Origin: Diplocloster agilis
GTDB taxonomy: Bacteria > Bacillota > Clostridia > Lachnospirales > Lachnospiraceae
Reading direction: 5' to 3'
NCBI RefSeq assembly: GCF_019042275.1
Contig: NZ_JAHQCW010000053.1
Coordinates: 1 to 38,780, forward strand
DNA: 38,780 nt
Shown: positions 7,858 through 17,273 of the stretch, piece after piece
Layout of the letters: every line of letters begins with the position of its first letter
How positions within the stretch are numbered: position 1 is the stretch's first letter
The notes under the pieces: model-generated
Database searches by the model: none
What the model was told of the DNA's origin: nothing
The model's input: the letters and a program-made list of their open reading frames with translations, nothing else
Made by a program: the position numbers and the translations under genes

Positions 7858-9453
7858 ATGGATAAAGTAGTGATTATAGATGATGAAATACATATTCGCA
7901 GTCTGGTCAGGAATCTGATTCACTGGGAGGAACTGGGACTGGAGTGTGCCGGATGTTATGCCAGTGGGCAGGAGGCGTTGGAACGGATAAGGGAGACAGA
8001 TATCGATGTGGTGATTACGGATATTCAGATGCCCGGTATGAGTGGCTTGGAGTTGATCAGACAGATCCAGGCGGTTCGGGGAGAGTGCAGTTTTATTATT
8101 ATCAGCGGATATCGTGATTTTGAATATGCTCAGACGGCGGTTAAGTTGGGAGTGCTGGATTATGTGTGTAAGCCGATTGATGAGGAAGAGCTGAATACTT
8201 CGCTTACGAGGATTTGCAGACGAGAGGGAGCTGTGGTAACTAAATCGGAACGGAAGAGTTCACCCAGACGTAAAAATTTTGTGACAGTCATAAAGGGGCA
8301 GTGTAAAGAGATATCCGTGGATACGGCGAATAAGGATTATGATTTTCATTTTCAGAGGGATGGAGTATTTCGGGTGTTGGAACTGGGATTTTGTGGGGTA
8401 GACGAATATTCTAATGTTTCACAAAATGCAGAGAAAATTATAAAGACTTTGGGAGAATATTTGAGTTCCAGATGTTATGAATATGAAAGCTTTCTGTTGA
8501 CGGGTAATTTTTATGCAATGGTGGTTCAGTATCGGGAAGAAGAGGATGGCGCCCTATTGAGGGGACTCAGCGGTGTTTATCTGGATCTGGTGCACAGATA
8601 CACAGATCTGTTTGCCGGACGTTTTTATATAAGTGCGGGGAAAACGGCGAGGGAGATCGGGGATCTGTATGAATCCTACCGGGGGGCGGATTTTTTTATT
8701 CATGGCAGGCTATATTATGGCAATAGTCGTGTGTATATCGCAGATTATATTCCGGAACTTCAGAAGAAGTACCATGAGAGCCTGGTCTTAACAGTGGATG
8801 AGAAAAAGGAATTGATTCGCGCGATGGAGGGAATCCAGTTGGATGGATTGAAGAAATCAGTGATTCGGCTCTATGATTCATATTCGAATGAAATGAAAGA
8901 GAATCCCACGCTAGCTTATTACATGGCATTTCAGATCTTTGATATTCTCATATCGGTGTTGGCGGACCACGATATTAATATGAACGAGCTGAACAGTGCG
9001 CAGGAAGAATTTCGGCTGAAGCTTGAAAACTGTGATACTCTTCCTATGCTGGAACGAACATTGATTCGTGGTTGCAGTGATAAGATCTCCGGATATTTAT
9101 CGGAAAAAAAGCAAAACGCACAGGTTTATATACAGTTTACGAAAGAATATATCGAAAAACATTATGCAAGCGATCTTTCATTGAATATGATTGCAGAGCG
9201 GATACAGATTAATCCGTCCTATTTATCAACCGTATTCAAGGAGCAGACCGGCATTAACTATAATAAATATCTGACCTCTGTCAGAATCGAAAAGTCTAAG
9301 GAGCTGTTGAAAGATCCCCGATATAACATATCTCAGATTGCACAGATGGTGGGATACAGCAGTACCAGATATTTTGGAAAAATGTTTGTAAGTGAGACAG
9401 GAATCAAACCCGGGGAGTACCGGAGATTGTACAGCGGGAAGTCTGGTAAATGA
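7858..9453 (+). CDS. YesN-type response regulator with AraC DNA-binding domain
   Basis: The product has 531 residues. The N-terminal receiver domain (about 1-120) has the acidic pair DD (8-9), the phospho-acceptor Asp55 in VVITDIQMPG and Lys in VCKPID (about residue 105). A long middle region of about 300 residues (130-420) has no clear family but is typical of YesN-like regulators. The C-terminal AraC domain (about 428-525) has both helix-turn-helix units (LSLNMIAERIQINPSYLS and ISQIAQMVGYSS). It should act as a transcription activator once phosphorylated by the kinase that follows, with a four-base ATGA overlap. The neighbouring binding-protein operon is the most likely target. The ribosome site is GGGGGGATTGG before ATG 7858. 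Confidence 0.92.
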   Translation: MDKVVIIDDEIHIRSLVRNLIHWEELGLECAGCYASGQEALERIRETDIDVVITDIQMPGMSGLELIRQIQAVRGECSFIIISGYRDFEYAQTAVKLGVLDYVCKPIDEEELNTSLTRICRREGAVVTKSERKSSPRRKNFVTVIKGQCKEISVDTANKDYDFHFQRDGVFRVLELGFCGVDEYSNVSQNAEKIIKTLGEYLSSRCYEYESFLLTGNFYAMVVQYREEEDGALLRGLSGVYLDLVHRYTDLFAGRFYISAGKTAREIGDLYESYRGADFFIHGRLYYGNSRVYIADYIPELQKKYHESLVLTVDEKKELIRAMEGIQLDGLKKSVIRLYDSYSNEMKENPTLAYYMAFQIFDILISVLADHDINMNELNSAQEEFRLKLENCDTLPMLERTLIRGCSDKISGYLSEKKQNAQVYIQFTKEYIEKHYASDLSLNMIAERIQINPSYLSTVFKEQTGINYNKYLTSVRIEKSKELLKDPRYNISQIAQMVGYSSTRYFGKMFVSETGIKPGEYRRLYSGKSGK

Positions 9454-10403
9454 ATAATAAAAAACGGGGAAAGAATATATATTTTAATCGCGTATGGGTG
9501 CTCATTGCTGCTGTGGAAATCCTGTTGGCAGGGCTTTGCCTGACCGTTGTTGTGGGAAAGACGCTGGAGGGAAATCAACGGATCTGGATTTCCCTGGCGG
9601 CTTTTCTGGTTCTGCTACAGGGAGTTTCCGTCATTCTTTTGTGGAGTAGGAGAGTTCTGATGCAGCAAAGTCAGCAGGAGGGTATGAGAGAAAAACTGGA
9701 GCGCGAGATACAGCGCAGCGCAGAAATAGAACTGCGTCAGAAGAAGCAGCAGCTGCAAGCGCTGCAAAGCCAGATCAACCCGCATTTTCTCTACAATACG
9801 CTGGACACGTTTCGGGGAATCGCACTGGAGCATGGGGACAGAGAGCTGGGTAATATGATTGCAGCTCTTTCCGCTATGTTTAAATATAGTGTGAATTACG
9901 ATACAGATCTGGTTACGATAAACGATGAACTGCAGTATTTGTCAAAATACGTCAAACTTCAGCAGGTCCGTTTTCCGGATCGTTTTACCTATCAGGAATA
10001 TATTAATTGTCCGCAAGAATATCTTTTGATTCATACCTGTCCCCGCTTTATTTTACAACCCCTGATAGAAAATTCCATCAGCCATGGCTTGAAGGATATC
10101 CAGAGCGGCGGCAGAATTACGCTATCCATAGAACAATCAGGACAGGTATTTTATATTCTGGTGGAGGATAACGGATGTGGGATACCGACGCTTCAAACGA
10201 TCGCTATGAATAAAAGATTCGCCGGAGAAAGAGAAGCAAAAGAGATCCGGGAGAGACAGGACTCTGTTGCCCTGCATAATGTCAATGAGCGGATTAAAAT
10301 GTATTGCGGGGAAGCCTACGGGCTGTATGTCACAAGTATGGAACATGTCGGAACGCAGGTGCGAATTTCACTTCCGGCGAATAAGGAATTGGATGGAATA
10401 TGA
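9450..10403 (+). CDS. YesM-type sensor histidine kinase lacking an extracellular sensor
   Basis: The product has 317 residues, about half the length of usual YesM kinases. Two membrane segments (about 15-35 and 45-66) are separated by only about ten residues, so there is almost no extracellular ligand-binding part. A short coiled coil (70-105) leads to the His_kinase domain, with the phospho-acceptor His112 in QINPHFLYN. The ATPase domain follows, with the N box in LQPLIENSISHG and the G1 box in VEDNGCGIP. It is coupled by ATGA overlaps to the regulator before it and the degenerate ABC protein after it. The missing sensor suggests that a partner protein provides the signal. Confidence 0.92.
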   Translation: MNNKKRGKNIYFNRVWVLIAAVEILLAGLCLTVVVGKTLEGNQRIWISLAAFLVLLQGVSVILLWSRRVLMQQSQQEGMREKLEREIQRSAEIELRQKKQQLQALQSQINPHFLYNTLDTFRGIALEHGDRELGNMIAALSAMFKYSVNYDTDLVTINDELQYLSKYVKLQQVRFPDRFTYQEYINCPQEYLLIHTCPRFILQPLIENSISHGLKDIQSGGRITLSIEQSGQVFYILVEDNGCGIPTLQTIAMNKRFAGEREAKEIRERQDSVALHNVNERIKMYCGEAYGLYVTSMEHVGTQVRISLPANKELDGI

Positions 10404-11845
10404 AGGAATTCATGAAATGTTCGCGTCTGAACCGGAGGAATGAGTCAGAACGCCTGGAGGAAGTTAATATTGATCTCTATGCTGGAGAGATAGTAGCATT
10501 TCTTGGAATGAATGGTTCTGGGGTTGAAGGTGTGCTTGATATTTTAAGCGGCAATGGGGATGACTACAGCGGCGACGTCTGGATCGAAGGACGCAAGGTT
10601 CGGATATCCTCGGTATTTGATGCGCAGAGATTGGGGATATTCTGTATCGGAAGAAACGAACTTCTCGTACGGAATATGTCTTTGGTTGAAAATATTGGCG
10701 TGCTGGATGGCAAGGAGCGTTACCTTGGTCTAATCAGGCGGGAACAAGTAAAAAGAACTGCGCAGATCCGCCTTGAGGAATTCCATATTACTGTTCCGAT
10801 ACATGCCACACCGAATCAGTTAACAGAATATCAGCGCCATGAGGTGGAAATATTGAAGGCAGTGTACTGTGGTGCAAAGCTTATTTTATTTACGGACTTT
10901 TTCGCCTTCTATACAAAGCAGGAACAACGGGCGTTCCGGAATAGAATACAGGGACTTGCCAGGCAGGGTATAACGGTCGTATTGGCGCTCAATCAGTTCA
11001 AAGACGAGTGGGAGAATTTCTTCGACAGGACCCTTTTGTTCCACGGGGGCACCGTAGGGATGGTATTTCATCGAGCTGGAGGAATATTTGAACAGCATGA
11101 TATCGGTGGATATCTGAAAAATATTCCCATAGAGACACCATACATAGGGTACAACGAACTGATAAAGGAAGAGCTGACCCAACCGAATAGACAGGAAACG
11201 CTGCTTGAGATACGGGATCAACATGGACGACTTATACGCTCATTTTCCAGGGGCAGTTCTTTCGGTGTGTTGAATTCAGCAAAACAACTTCCGGAAACGT
11301 TCAAAGGATTGTCCGATTACCTGGGATCCGGTATTGAGATTAGTTTTCGGGGACGGAAGCTGTCCGGTATGACGGATAAGGAGATCCATAAAATGCGTAT
11401 TGCTCTGGTACAATGCCGATATACCCAGTCACCGGTAATTGAAAATTTGTCGGTAATGGAAAATATTTGTCTATATGCCAGGGCTCGCTATAGACGGATG
11501 GGAATCATATGCAGGAGAGTGGAAAGATATCTGATAGCGCAGGCATTGGATGGCTTCGACTATCTAAATGATATAAGACCATATTTGCACTGCCAGAATT
11601 GTTATGGATTGCAGAAACGAACTCTCATGAAGATTATGATTGCCCGTTTTATGGCTTTGGAACCTGAGCTGGCCGTTTTTTTTGTTCCCTTTCCATTTTC
11701 GGATGTGTACGATATGGAGCAGCAGAAGGCTTTTATCCGACAACAGATATGCAGAGGGGACCGGATCGTGATACTGATATCCGATGAGCTGGAATTTTTG
11801 ACAGAGACAGTAGGGGAGATACTTTACCCAATCCGGGAAACCTAA
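10400..11845 (+). CDS. Degenerate tandem ABC ATPase (RbsA-like pseudo-ATPase)
   Basis: The product has 481 residues and the length and order of an RbsA/MglA sugar ATPase with two nucleotide-binding domains, but the catalytic motifs are gone. In domain 1 the Walker A is GMNGSGVEG (Lys and Ser/Thr lost), the Q-loop Gln is Arg, the signature is LTEYQ, the Walker B is LILFTDFF (Asp-Glu lost) and the switch His is Asn (ALNQF). In domain 2 the Walker A region reads FGVLNSAKQ, the signature NCYGLQKR and the Walker B AVFFVPFP. The frame is intact and the gene is coupled to the kinase, so this is a maintained protein and not decay. I infer a regulatory role, perhaps docking to the permease or kinase. 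True ATPase activity is unlikely. Confidence 0.85.
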   Translation: MKEFMKCSRLNRRNESERLEEVNIDLYAGEIVAFLGMNGSGVEGVLDILSGNGDDYSGDVWIEGRKVRISSVFDAQRLGIFCIGRNELLVRNMSLVENIGVLDGKERYLGLIRREQVKRTAQIRLEEFHITVPIHATPNQLTEYQRHEVEILKAVYCGAKLILFTDFFAFYTKQEQRAFRNRIQGLARQGITVVLALNQFKDEWENFFDRTLLFHGGTVGMVFHRAGGIFEQHDIGGYLKNIPIETPYIGYNELIKEELTQPNRQETLLEIRDQHGRLIRSFSRGSSFGVLNSAKQLPETFKGLSDYLGSGIEISFRGRKLSGMTDKEIHKMRIALVQCRYTQSPVIENLSVMENICLYARARYRRMGIICRRVERYLIAQALDGFDYLNDIRPYLHCQNCYGLQKRTLMKIMIARFMALEPELAVFFVPFPFSDVYDMEQQKAFIRQQICRGDRIVILISDELEFLTETVGEILYPIRET

Positions 11846-11860
11846 GGAATATAAAAAATG

Positions 11861-11887
11861 TGCCATTTTTCTATAAATCATGTCATT
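11861..11887 (+). promoter_or_regulatory. Candidate operator: direct repeat TGYCATT, 20 bp apart
   Basis: TGCCATT (11861-11867) and TGTCATT (11881-11887) lie two helical turns apart and abut the -35 box of the binding-protein operon. Direct half-sites of this spacing are usual for AraC-type response regulators acting at the -35 box. The link to the regulator at 7858 is inference. Confidence 0.45.
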
Positions 11888-11914
11888 AAAAATAAAATCC
11901 GTATCCCTTATGAT
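11886..11914 (+). promoter_or_regulatory. Possible promoter of the first sugar operon
   Basis: TTAAAA, a 17-base spacer and TATGAT. The poor -35 box fits a promoter that needs an activator. The start codon is 54 bases downstream. Confidence 0.5.
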
Positions 11915-11967
11915 ATATCTATAGGAAGCAGTAACCTGAAAATACCAAAAAGAAAAGGAGCAATCAC

Positions 11968-13026
11968 ATGAAACAGAGAATTTTGGCATTGTTATTAGTC
12001 GCGGCAATGGTATTCGGAGCCTATGGATGCGGATCGAAGGCAGGTACGGACGCCGGCTCGGACCAAGGAAGCACTACGGTAAAGGAAGAGAGTGAAACGC
12101 CGGACCAGACTGCGAATCCAAAGGAAACAGATGCAGGCACAAATGCGCAGGATAGCTATACGGTGGGTATTCTGGTAGTGAGTACGCAATCCCAGTGGTG
12201 CAATGAACTGATTGATGGAATTACCAGTACCGCTGAAAGTTATGGAAACAAAGTCATTGTATCCGACTCTCAGGTATCCGGTGACAATGAAATTTCCGGT
12301 ATGGAGAATCTGATCAATTCCGGTTGTAATGCAATCGTAGTAAATGCAATGAATCCGGGAGGACTGGTGGATCTATGCAAGGAAGCCCAGGACAAGGGAA
12401 TTTATATTATTGGATTTTCCGATCTGCTGGTAAACTACGATGCTTTGGTTGTGGAGAATCCGGCAAAAGACGCGCAGATGATGTCTGCACAAATCAGTCA
12501 ATGGGTGAACGAAGAGCTGGGCGGTACCTGTGAGATGGCGGAAATCTGGCTGTCTGATTCAAAAAATCCGGAGACTACGGCAGGAGTGTTTAAAGATGCA
12601 TTTGAAAAGGAATTCCAAAAAACGCTATTCGACGGCATGGGGATTGAGATGGTAAACAGCCAGTATGTGGCGGAAACTAATGCGGCCATGGATACCGCAG
12701 AGGCGATCCTTACTGCGAATCCCGGTGTGAAGGTGATATTTTGTCAGAGTGACGAGCTGGCGGTAAGCGTAATTCAGGCTATTGAAGCGAAGGGAATAGA
12801 TACTTCCAAAATGTTTATCTGCGGCCGCGACGGCACAAAGGAAGCCATCTCAAGTATTGCAGGAGGCAGCTGTCTGCGGGCTACTGTCTATGTAAATACC
12901 ACAGGAGTGGGCAGACAGATCGGGGAATGCGTACAGAAAATGATGGCGGAAGGAATCGTGGAAAATGTGGAGCAAGAAACAATTCTGATCAACGCGGATA
13001 ATGCATCCGAATATGTGGCTCAATAA
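11968..13026 (+). CDS. Sugar-binding lipoprotein of an RbsABC-type transporter
   Basis: The product has 352 residues. It starts with a lipoprotein signal (MKQRILALLLVAAMVFGAYGC, cut before the Cys near residue 21 by lipobox AYGC), then a Gly/Asp/Thr-rich linker to about residue 55. The remainder is a type I periplasmic-binding (Peripla_BP_4/RbsB-like) fold: VGILVVSTQSQWCNELIDG at the first strand, NLINSGCNAIVVNAMNPGG, and CQSDELAVSVIQAI near the hinge. It captures the substrate outside the membrane for the ATPase and permease that follow. The substrate cannot be read from the sequence; gene context suggests a glycoside. AAAAGGAG is well placed before ATG 11968. Confidence 0.92.
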   Translation: MKQRILALLLVAAMVFGAYGCGSKAGTDAGSDQGSTTVKEESETPDQTANPKETDAGTNAQDSYTVGILVVSTQSQWCNELIDGITSTAESYGNKVIVSDSQVSGDNEISGMENLINSGCNAIVVNAMNPGGLVDLCKEAQDKGIYIIGFSDLLVNYDALVVENPAKDAQMMSAQISQWVNEELGGTCEMAEIWLSDSKNPETTAGVFKDAFEKEFQKTLFDGMGIEMVNSQYVAETNAAMDTAEAILTANPGVKVIFCQSDELAVSVIQAIEAKGIDTSKMFICGRDGTKEAISSIAGGSCLRATVYVNTTGVGRQIGECVQKMMAEGIVENVEQETILINADNASEYVAQ

Positions 13027-13067
13027 TCTGGGTCTGCCAAATGCTAAGGATATGAGGATGAAACAAT

Positions 13068-14546
13068 ATGAGTTTATCGTTCAAAAATATCAGTAAAGTA
13101 TATCCGGGTGTGGTAGCCCTGAATAAAGTTTCACTGGATATCCATGAGGGCGAAGTACTGGCCCTCATGGGTGAGAACGGTGCAGGAAAATCCACACTGG
13201 TTAAATGTCTGACAGGAGCCAATGAACCCAGCAGTGGTGAGATCTGTATCGACGGAAACACCTATAAAAAAATTGCTCCGTCCCAGGCGCGACAGCTGGG
13301 AATCGGAGCAGTATACCAGGAATTCACTGTGGTACCGGGCTTACCTGTTGTGGAAAATATCTTTATGGGAAATCTGCCGGGGAACGGATTCCTAGTGGAT
13401 AAGAAGAAAATGCTGAGGGATGCGGAGGAGATCTTTCGAAGCTTTAAGGTAGACATCGATCCCAATGCCATGCTAGAGACGCTGTCCCCGGCCATGATGC
13501 AGATTGTGGAGATTGCGAAAGCCATGTCCATGGAGACGAAAATTTTGATTCTGGATGAACCCACCGCGCCTCTGACGATTAGAGAAGTGGATATTTTATT
13601 CGGAATCATAAGAATGCTAAAAGCGAGGAACGTTTCGATTATCTATATCTCGCACCGGATGGAGGAGATCTTTGAGATCTCCGACCGCATAGCTGTCATG
13701 AGAGACGGATGCCTGGTCGCGCAGATGCGCACAGAGGATACCAACCGGAAAGAGTTGATTAAAGCCATGATCGGGAGGGAACTGAATGATAACTATTATG
13801 AGCATCATTCCTGCGCCAAAGAGACGGTCGTACTGGAGGCCAGTAAGCTCAGAGGTAATGGAGTACGGGATGCAAATTTTAAGTTGCATAAGGGAGAAAT
13901 CCTGGGATTTGCAGGTCTTGTGGGGGCCGGAAGAACTGAACTTATGAGTCTGCTCTACGGGGAAGTCAGAAAAGAATCGGGAAACCTTAAGGTAAATGGC
14001 AGGGATTACCGGGCGATAGAACCATACCAGGCCATTGAAAGAGGGATCGGCTTAATACCGGAGGACCGGAAAAATAAGGGGCTTTTGCTGGATAAGTCCG
14101 TACTGGTTAATATCACGTTAGCCAGCCTGAAAAAATATTGTCGTTTCGGCGTTATCCAAAAGAAAAAGGAAGCACAGGCGGGACAGCGGTATGCGGCAGA
14201 GCTAAATGTGAAGACACCCACACTTAAGCAGGAAGTACAGTTTTTGTCCGGGGGAAACCAGCAGAAGCTGATTATTGCTAAATGGCTGGCTGTGGATGCC
14301 GATATTCTGATCTTTGACGAGCCTACCAGAGGAATCGACGTGGGGGCCCGCGCTGAGATCTACAAGCTGATGAACCAGCTGGTTAAAACCGGAAAATCGA
14401 TCCTGATGGTCTCATCTGATTTCGAAGAACTGATGGGGATGTCCGACCGCATCATAGTGGTATCTGAGGGCAGAATCACAGGCGAAGTTCCCAGAGCGCA
14501 ATTTGATAAATCAGTATTACTGGATATGGCATCCGGCAATCGTTAA
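13068..14546 (+). CDS. RbsA-type sugar ABC transporter ATPase
   Basis: The product has 492 residues with two nucleotide-binding domains. Domain 1 is fully equipped: Walker A GENGAGKST (35-43), YQEF Q-loop, signature LSPAMMQ, Walker B ILILDEPTAPLT and ISHRMEE switch His. Domain 2 has the family's usual altered Walker A (GLVGAGRTE), signature LSGGNQQK and Walker B ILIFDEPTRGID. It powers uptake through the permease that follows. It is the intact counterpart of the degenerate protein at 10400-11845, so the latter is not needed to energise this transporter. It lies 41 bases after the binding protein gene in the same operon. Confidence 0.95.
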   Translation: MSLSFKNISKVYPGVVALNKVSLDIHEGEVLALMGENGAGKSTLVKCLTGANEPSSGEICIDGNTYKKIAPSQARQLGIGAVYQEFTVVPGLPVVENIFMGNLPGNGFLVDKKKMLRDAEEIFRSFKVDIDPNAMLETLSPAMMQIVEIAKAMSMETKILILDEPTAPLTIREVDILFGIIRMLKARNVSIIYISHRMEEIFEISDRIAVMRDGCLVAQMRTEDTNRKELIKAMIGRELNDNYYEHHSCAKETVVLEASKLRGNGVRDANFKLHKGEILGFAGLVGAGRTELMSLLYGEVRKESGNLKVNGRDYRAIEPYQAIERGIGLIPEDRKNKGLLLDKSVLVNITLASLKKYCRFGVIQKKKEAQAGQRYAAELNVKTPTLKQEVQFLSGGNQQKLIIAKWLAVDADILIFDEPTRGIDVGARAEIYKLMNQLVKTGKSILMVSSDFEELMGMSDRIIVVSEGRITGEVPRAQFDKSVLLDMASGNR

Positions 14547-14557
14547 GGAGTATGAGG

Positions 14558-15547
14558 ATGAATCAGACAATAGAAAAAATAAGAATACATTCAAAAAAAC
14601 TGGTGGCGCAGATCCTGCTGTTGATTATTATCATCATCTTTTCGGTCATGCAGCCACAGACATTCCTTACCTCGGATAATCTTTTGGCCATCGTCCGACA
14701 GGTGGCTACCACGGGAATTGTGGCGCTGGGTGTTTCGTTCCTGATGCTGACCGGGAATCTGGATTTTTCCGTGGGAAAAATATATGCGTTTTCGGGTGTT
14801 TCCTGTGCGCTTATGTATCAAGCTGGTATTCCTATCGTGCTTTGTATGATCCTGTCAGTACTGTTCAGTGTTTTGCTATGTATGCTGACGGGAATCATTT
14901 CTATGAAGTTCAACATTCCCATGTTAATCGTATCGATTGCTATGATGCAGGTAATCGATGGGTTAAATCTGGTATTGACGGACGGGGCTACTATCTACGG
15001 ACTGCCGGAGTGGATCAAAATATTCGGACAGGGATACGTGATGGGTGTGCCGATTGCCGCGATTATCTTTATCGTATGCGCAGTGATTGTTGCTTTTTTG
15101 CTAAACAGGACCTATATGGGCAGGTACTTTTTCGCGGTGGGCGGAAGCAACGCAGCCGCCCGGCTGTCCGGTATCCACGTTAATAAGGTAAAATTGATCG
15201 CCAGTGCTCTATGTGGGCTGCTTACAGGAATTGCCGGCATTATCATGATGTCCAGATCATTCTCGGGAAGTCCATACAGCGGCGCCAATTTAAGCAACGA
15301 CGTGATCAGCGCGGCCGTGTTGGGTGGTGTATCCATCATGGGCGGCACCGGCAAAACCAGCGGTGTCGTAACAGGTGTTTTAATTATAGGGGTTTTGTCT
15401 ACTGGACTCGTGATGGTCGGCCTGAGCAGTAATTTCCAGAATATGATCAAGGGAGCCGTGCTTATTCTGGCGGTGATCATGGATGTCCGTTCAAAGGTAG
15501 TCAAGGTCAGAATTCCGGTAGATGAGGAGGGACAGGGAGATGATTGA
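14558..15547 (+). CDS. RbsC-type sugar ABC transporter permease
   Basis: The product has 329 residues and about eight to ten membrane segments of the BPD_transp_2 (RbsC/XylH) family. Family landmarks are present: LGVSFLMLTGNLDFSVG, the cytoplasmic loop NRTYMGRYFFAVGGSNAAARLSGI, and AAVLGGVSIMGGTG. An ATG lies at 14552, but AAGGAG ends one base before it and is seven bases before ATG 14558, so I chose 14558. The start follows the ATPase stop by 11 bases, and the 3' end overlaps the GH3 gene by eight bases. It forms the transport channel with the ATPase at 13068. Confidence 0.93.
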   Translation: MNQTIEKIRIHSKKLVAQILLLIIIIIFSVMQPQTFLTSDNLLAIVRQVATTGIVALGVSFLMLTGNLDFSVGKIYAFSGVSCALMYQAGIPIVLCMILSVLFSVLLCMLTGIISMKFNIPMLIVSIAMMQVIDGLNLVLTDGATIYGLPEWIKIFGQGYVMGVPIAAIIFIVCAVIVAFLLNRTYMGRYFFAVGGSNAAARLSGIHVNKVKLIASALCGLLTGIAGIIMMSRSFSGSPYSGANLSNDVISAAVLGGVSIMGGTGKTSGVVTGVLIIGVLSTGLVMVGLSSNFQNMIKGAVLILAVIMDVRSKVVKVRIPVDEEGQGDD

Positions 15548-17264
15548 TTTACAGGGAAATCCCTATTATTTGGATCAGGACCAGTGCCAATGGGTAAATG
15601 ACAGAAGAAAAAAAATGAGCCTGGAAGAAAAGCTGGGGCAGCTCTTCTTCGTGATCGGACTGGAAAAAGATCCACAAAAATTATATGAACTATATCAGAA
15701 GATACCGTTCGGCGGTATTATGTATCGGCCGGACTATGCGGCAAGCATAAAAGAGAGGAACGAATATTTACAGGAGCATGTGGATATTCCTCTGCTGGTG
15801 GCAGCCAATCTGGAAGCAGGAGGCATCGGCATCGCAGTAGATGGAACCAGCTTCGCAAGTCAGATGGAAGTGGCGGCAACAGGAGATAAGGAAAATGCTT
15901 ATCTGCTGGGCAAAGTAAGTGCCGCTGAGGGGAAGAGTGTTGGAGTGAATCTGGCCTTTGCTCCAGTCTGTGATATTGATCGCAACTGGAGGAATCCCAT
16001 TACCAACACCCGGACCTACGGAAGTGATCCGCAAGTAGTGCTTCAAATGGCCGGAGAATACATGCGAGGATGCAGGGAAGAGAATGTGGCGGTCTCACTC
16101 AAGCATTTCCCAGGCGACGGCTGTGACGAACGAGACCAGCATTTGGTCACCACGGTGAATGATTTAAGCTGTGAAGAGTGGGATTCCACTTATGGACATA
16201 TTTATCAGGAGTTGATCCAACAGGGTGCACAGACCGTCATGGTGGGGCATATCATGCAGCCGGCCTACAGCAGAAGAATTCGTCCGGAGATCCGGGATGA
16301 AGAGATTATGCCGGGATCCTGTTCGGAAGAAGTCGTAAACGGGCTGCTCCGGGAAAAACTGGGATTTAACGGAGTGGTGCTGACCGATGCGGCCAACATG
16401 CTGGGATACTGTGGCGCCATGTCAAGGAGAGAACAGATCCCTGCTACGATCAACGCCGGTTGCGACATGATCCTATTTGGAAAGAATCTGGAGGAGGATT
16501 ATTCCTATCTGAAAGCGGCTGTTTTAAACGGAGTCGTATCTATGGAGCGGATTGATCAGTCAGTGACAAGAATCCTGGCGCTTAAAGCATCCCTGCACCT
16601 GCACGATAAAAAGGCCGGGAACTGGTGCAGAGAAGAAGACAGCGTAAGAGAAGATTTAAAAGAGGAATCCGGAAAGATCGTAGGCTGCGAGAAATTTCGG
16701 AAGCTGGCCGCCCGATGCGCCGACCAGGCGATAACTCTGGTAAAGGATACGCAGCATCTGCTGCCGGTCACCCCGGACACACACAGGCGGGTATGGCTGC
16801 ATATTGCAGGAGATCAGCCTGGATTCGCGGGAGGAGCAAAATGCAAGGACTGGGTATTAAACGCTCTGACAGAAGCCGGTTTTGAGGTGGATTACTATGA
16901 CCATGAGCAGGCGCGCATTGAGGACACGATGATAGCCATGGAAGAGATCCGACAGAAGTATGATGTCATCATGTATTTTTCTAATGTGATAAACGCCAGC
17001 TATCAGACAGTAGCCAGAATCAACTGGCATGGAATGGTCGCGGAGGACGGGCCCTATTATGTTAAGGAAGTACCTACGCTGTTCGTCTCTTTTGGTAATC
17101 CTTATGGATATGTGGATGTACCCATGATTCGGACAATGATCAACGCTTATCATGCGTCCGAAACAACGGTACAGGCTGTTGTACAGAAGATTACGGGAAA
17201 GAATCCGTTCCGGGGTATATCTCCGGTGGATCCGTTTTGCGGAATGTTCGGTGCAAAACTATAG
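15540..17264 (+). CDS. Cytoplasmic GH3 glycosidase or phosphorylase (NagZ-like)
   Basis: The product has 574 residues and no signal peptide, so it acts on imported substrate. The TIM-barrel domain (about 1-345) has the NagZ-type landmarks KHFPGDG (188-194), an Asp-Gln-His (199-201) matching the acid/base Asp-Ser-His dyad of NagZ enzymes, and the nucleophile Asp283 in VVLTDAANM. A C-terminal alpha/beta sandwich (about 380-570) follows, as in two-domain NagZ/YbbD and Nag3. The family includes beta-N-acetylglucosaminidases and beta-glucosidases, and Nag3-type members are reported to be phosphorylases. The start is ATG 15540, preceded by GAGGAGGGACAGGGAG. The next gene, beta-phosphoglucomutase, hints at phosphorolysis that releases a beta-glucosyl phosphate. 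Both readings remain open. Confidence 0.88.
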   Translation: MIDLQGNPYYLDQDQCQWVNDRRKKMSLEEKLGQLFFVIGLEKDPQKLYELYQKIPFGGIMYRPDYAASIKERNEYLQEHVDIPLLVAANLEAGGIGIAVDGTSFASQMEVAATGDKENAYLLGKVSAAEGKSVGVNLAFAPVCDIDRNWRNPITNTRTYGSDPQVVLQMAGEYMRGCREENVAVSLKHFPGDGCDERDQHLVTTVNDLSCEEWDSTYGHIYQELIQQGAQTVMVGHIMQPAYSRRIRPEIRDEEIMPGSCSEEVVNGLLREKLGFNGVVLTDAANMLGYCGAMSRREQIPATINAGCDMILFGKNLEEDYSYLKAAVLNGVVSMERIDQSVTRILALKASLHLHDKKAGNWCREEDSVREDLKEESGKIVGCEKFRKLAARCADQAITLVKDTQHLLPVTPDTHRRVWLHIAGDQPGFAGGAKCKDWVLNALTEAGFEVDYYDHEQARIEDTMIAMEEIRQKYDVIMYFSNVINASYQTVARINWHGMVAEDGPYYVKEVPTLFVSFGNPYGYVDVPMIRTMINAYHASETTVQAVVQKITGKNPFRGISPVDPFCGMFGAKL

Positions 17265-17273
17265 GTGCATAAG

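Noticed and set aside
10400-11845. Reading the ABC-like protein as a decayed pseudogene
   Set aside because: There is no stop or frameshift in 481 codons, it has a coupled start, and alignable length is kept in both domains. Replacement is concentrated in catalytic motifs.
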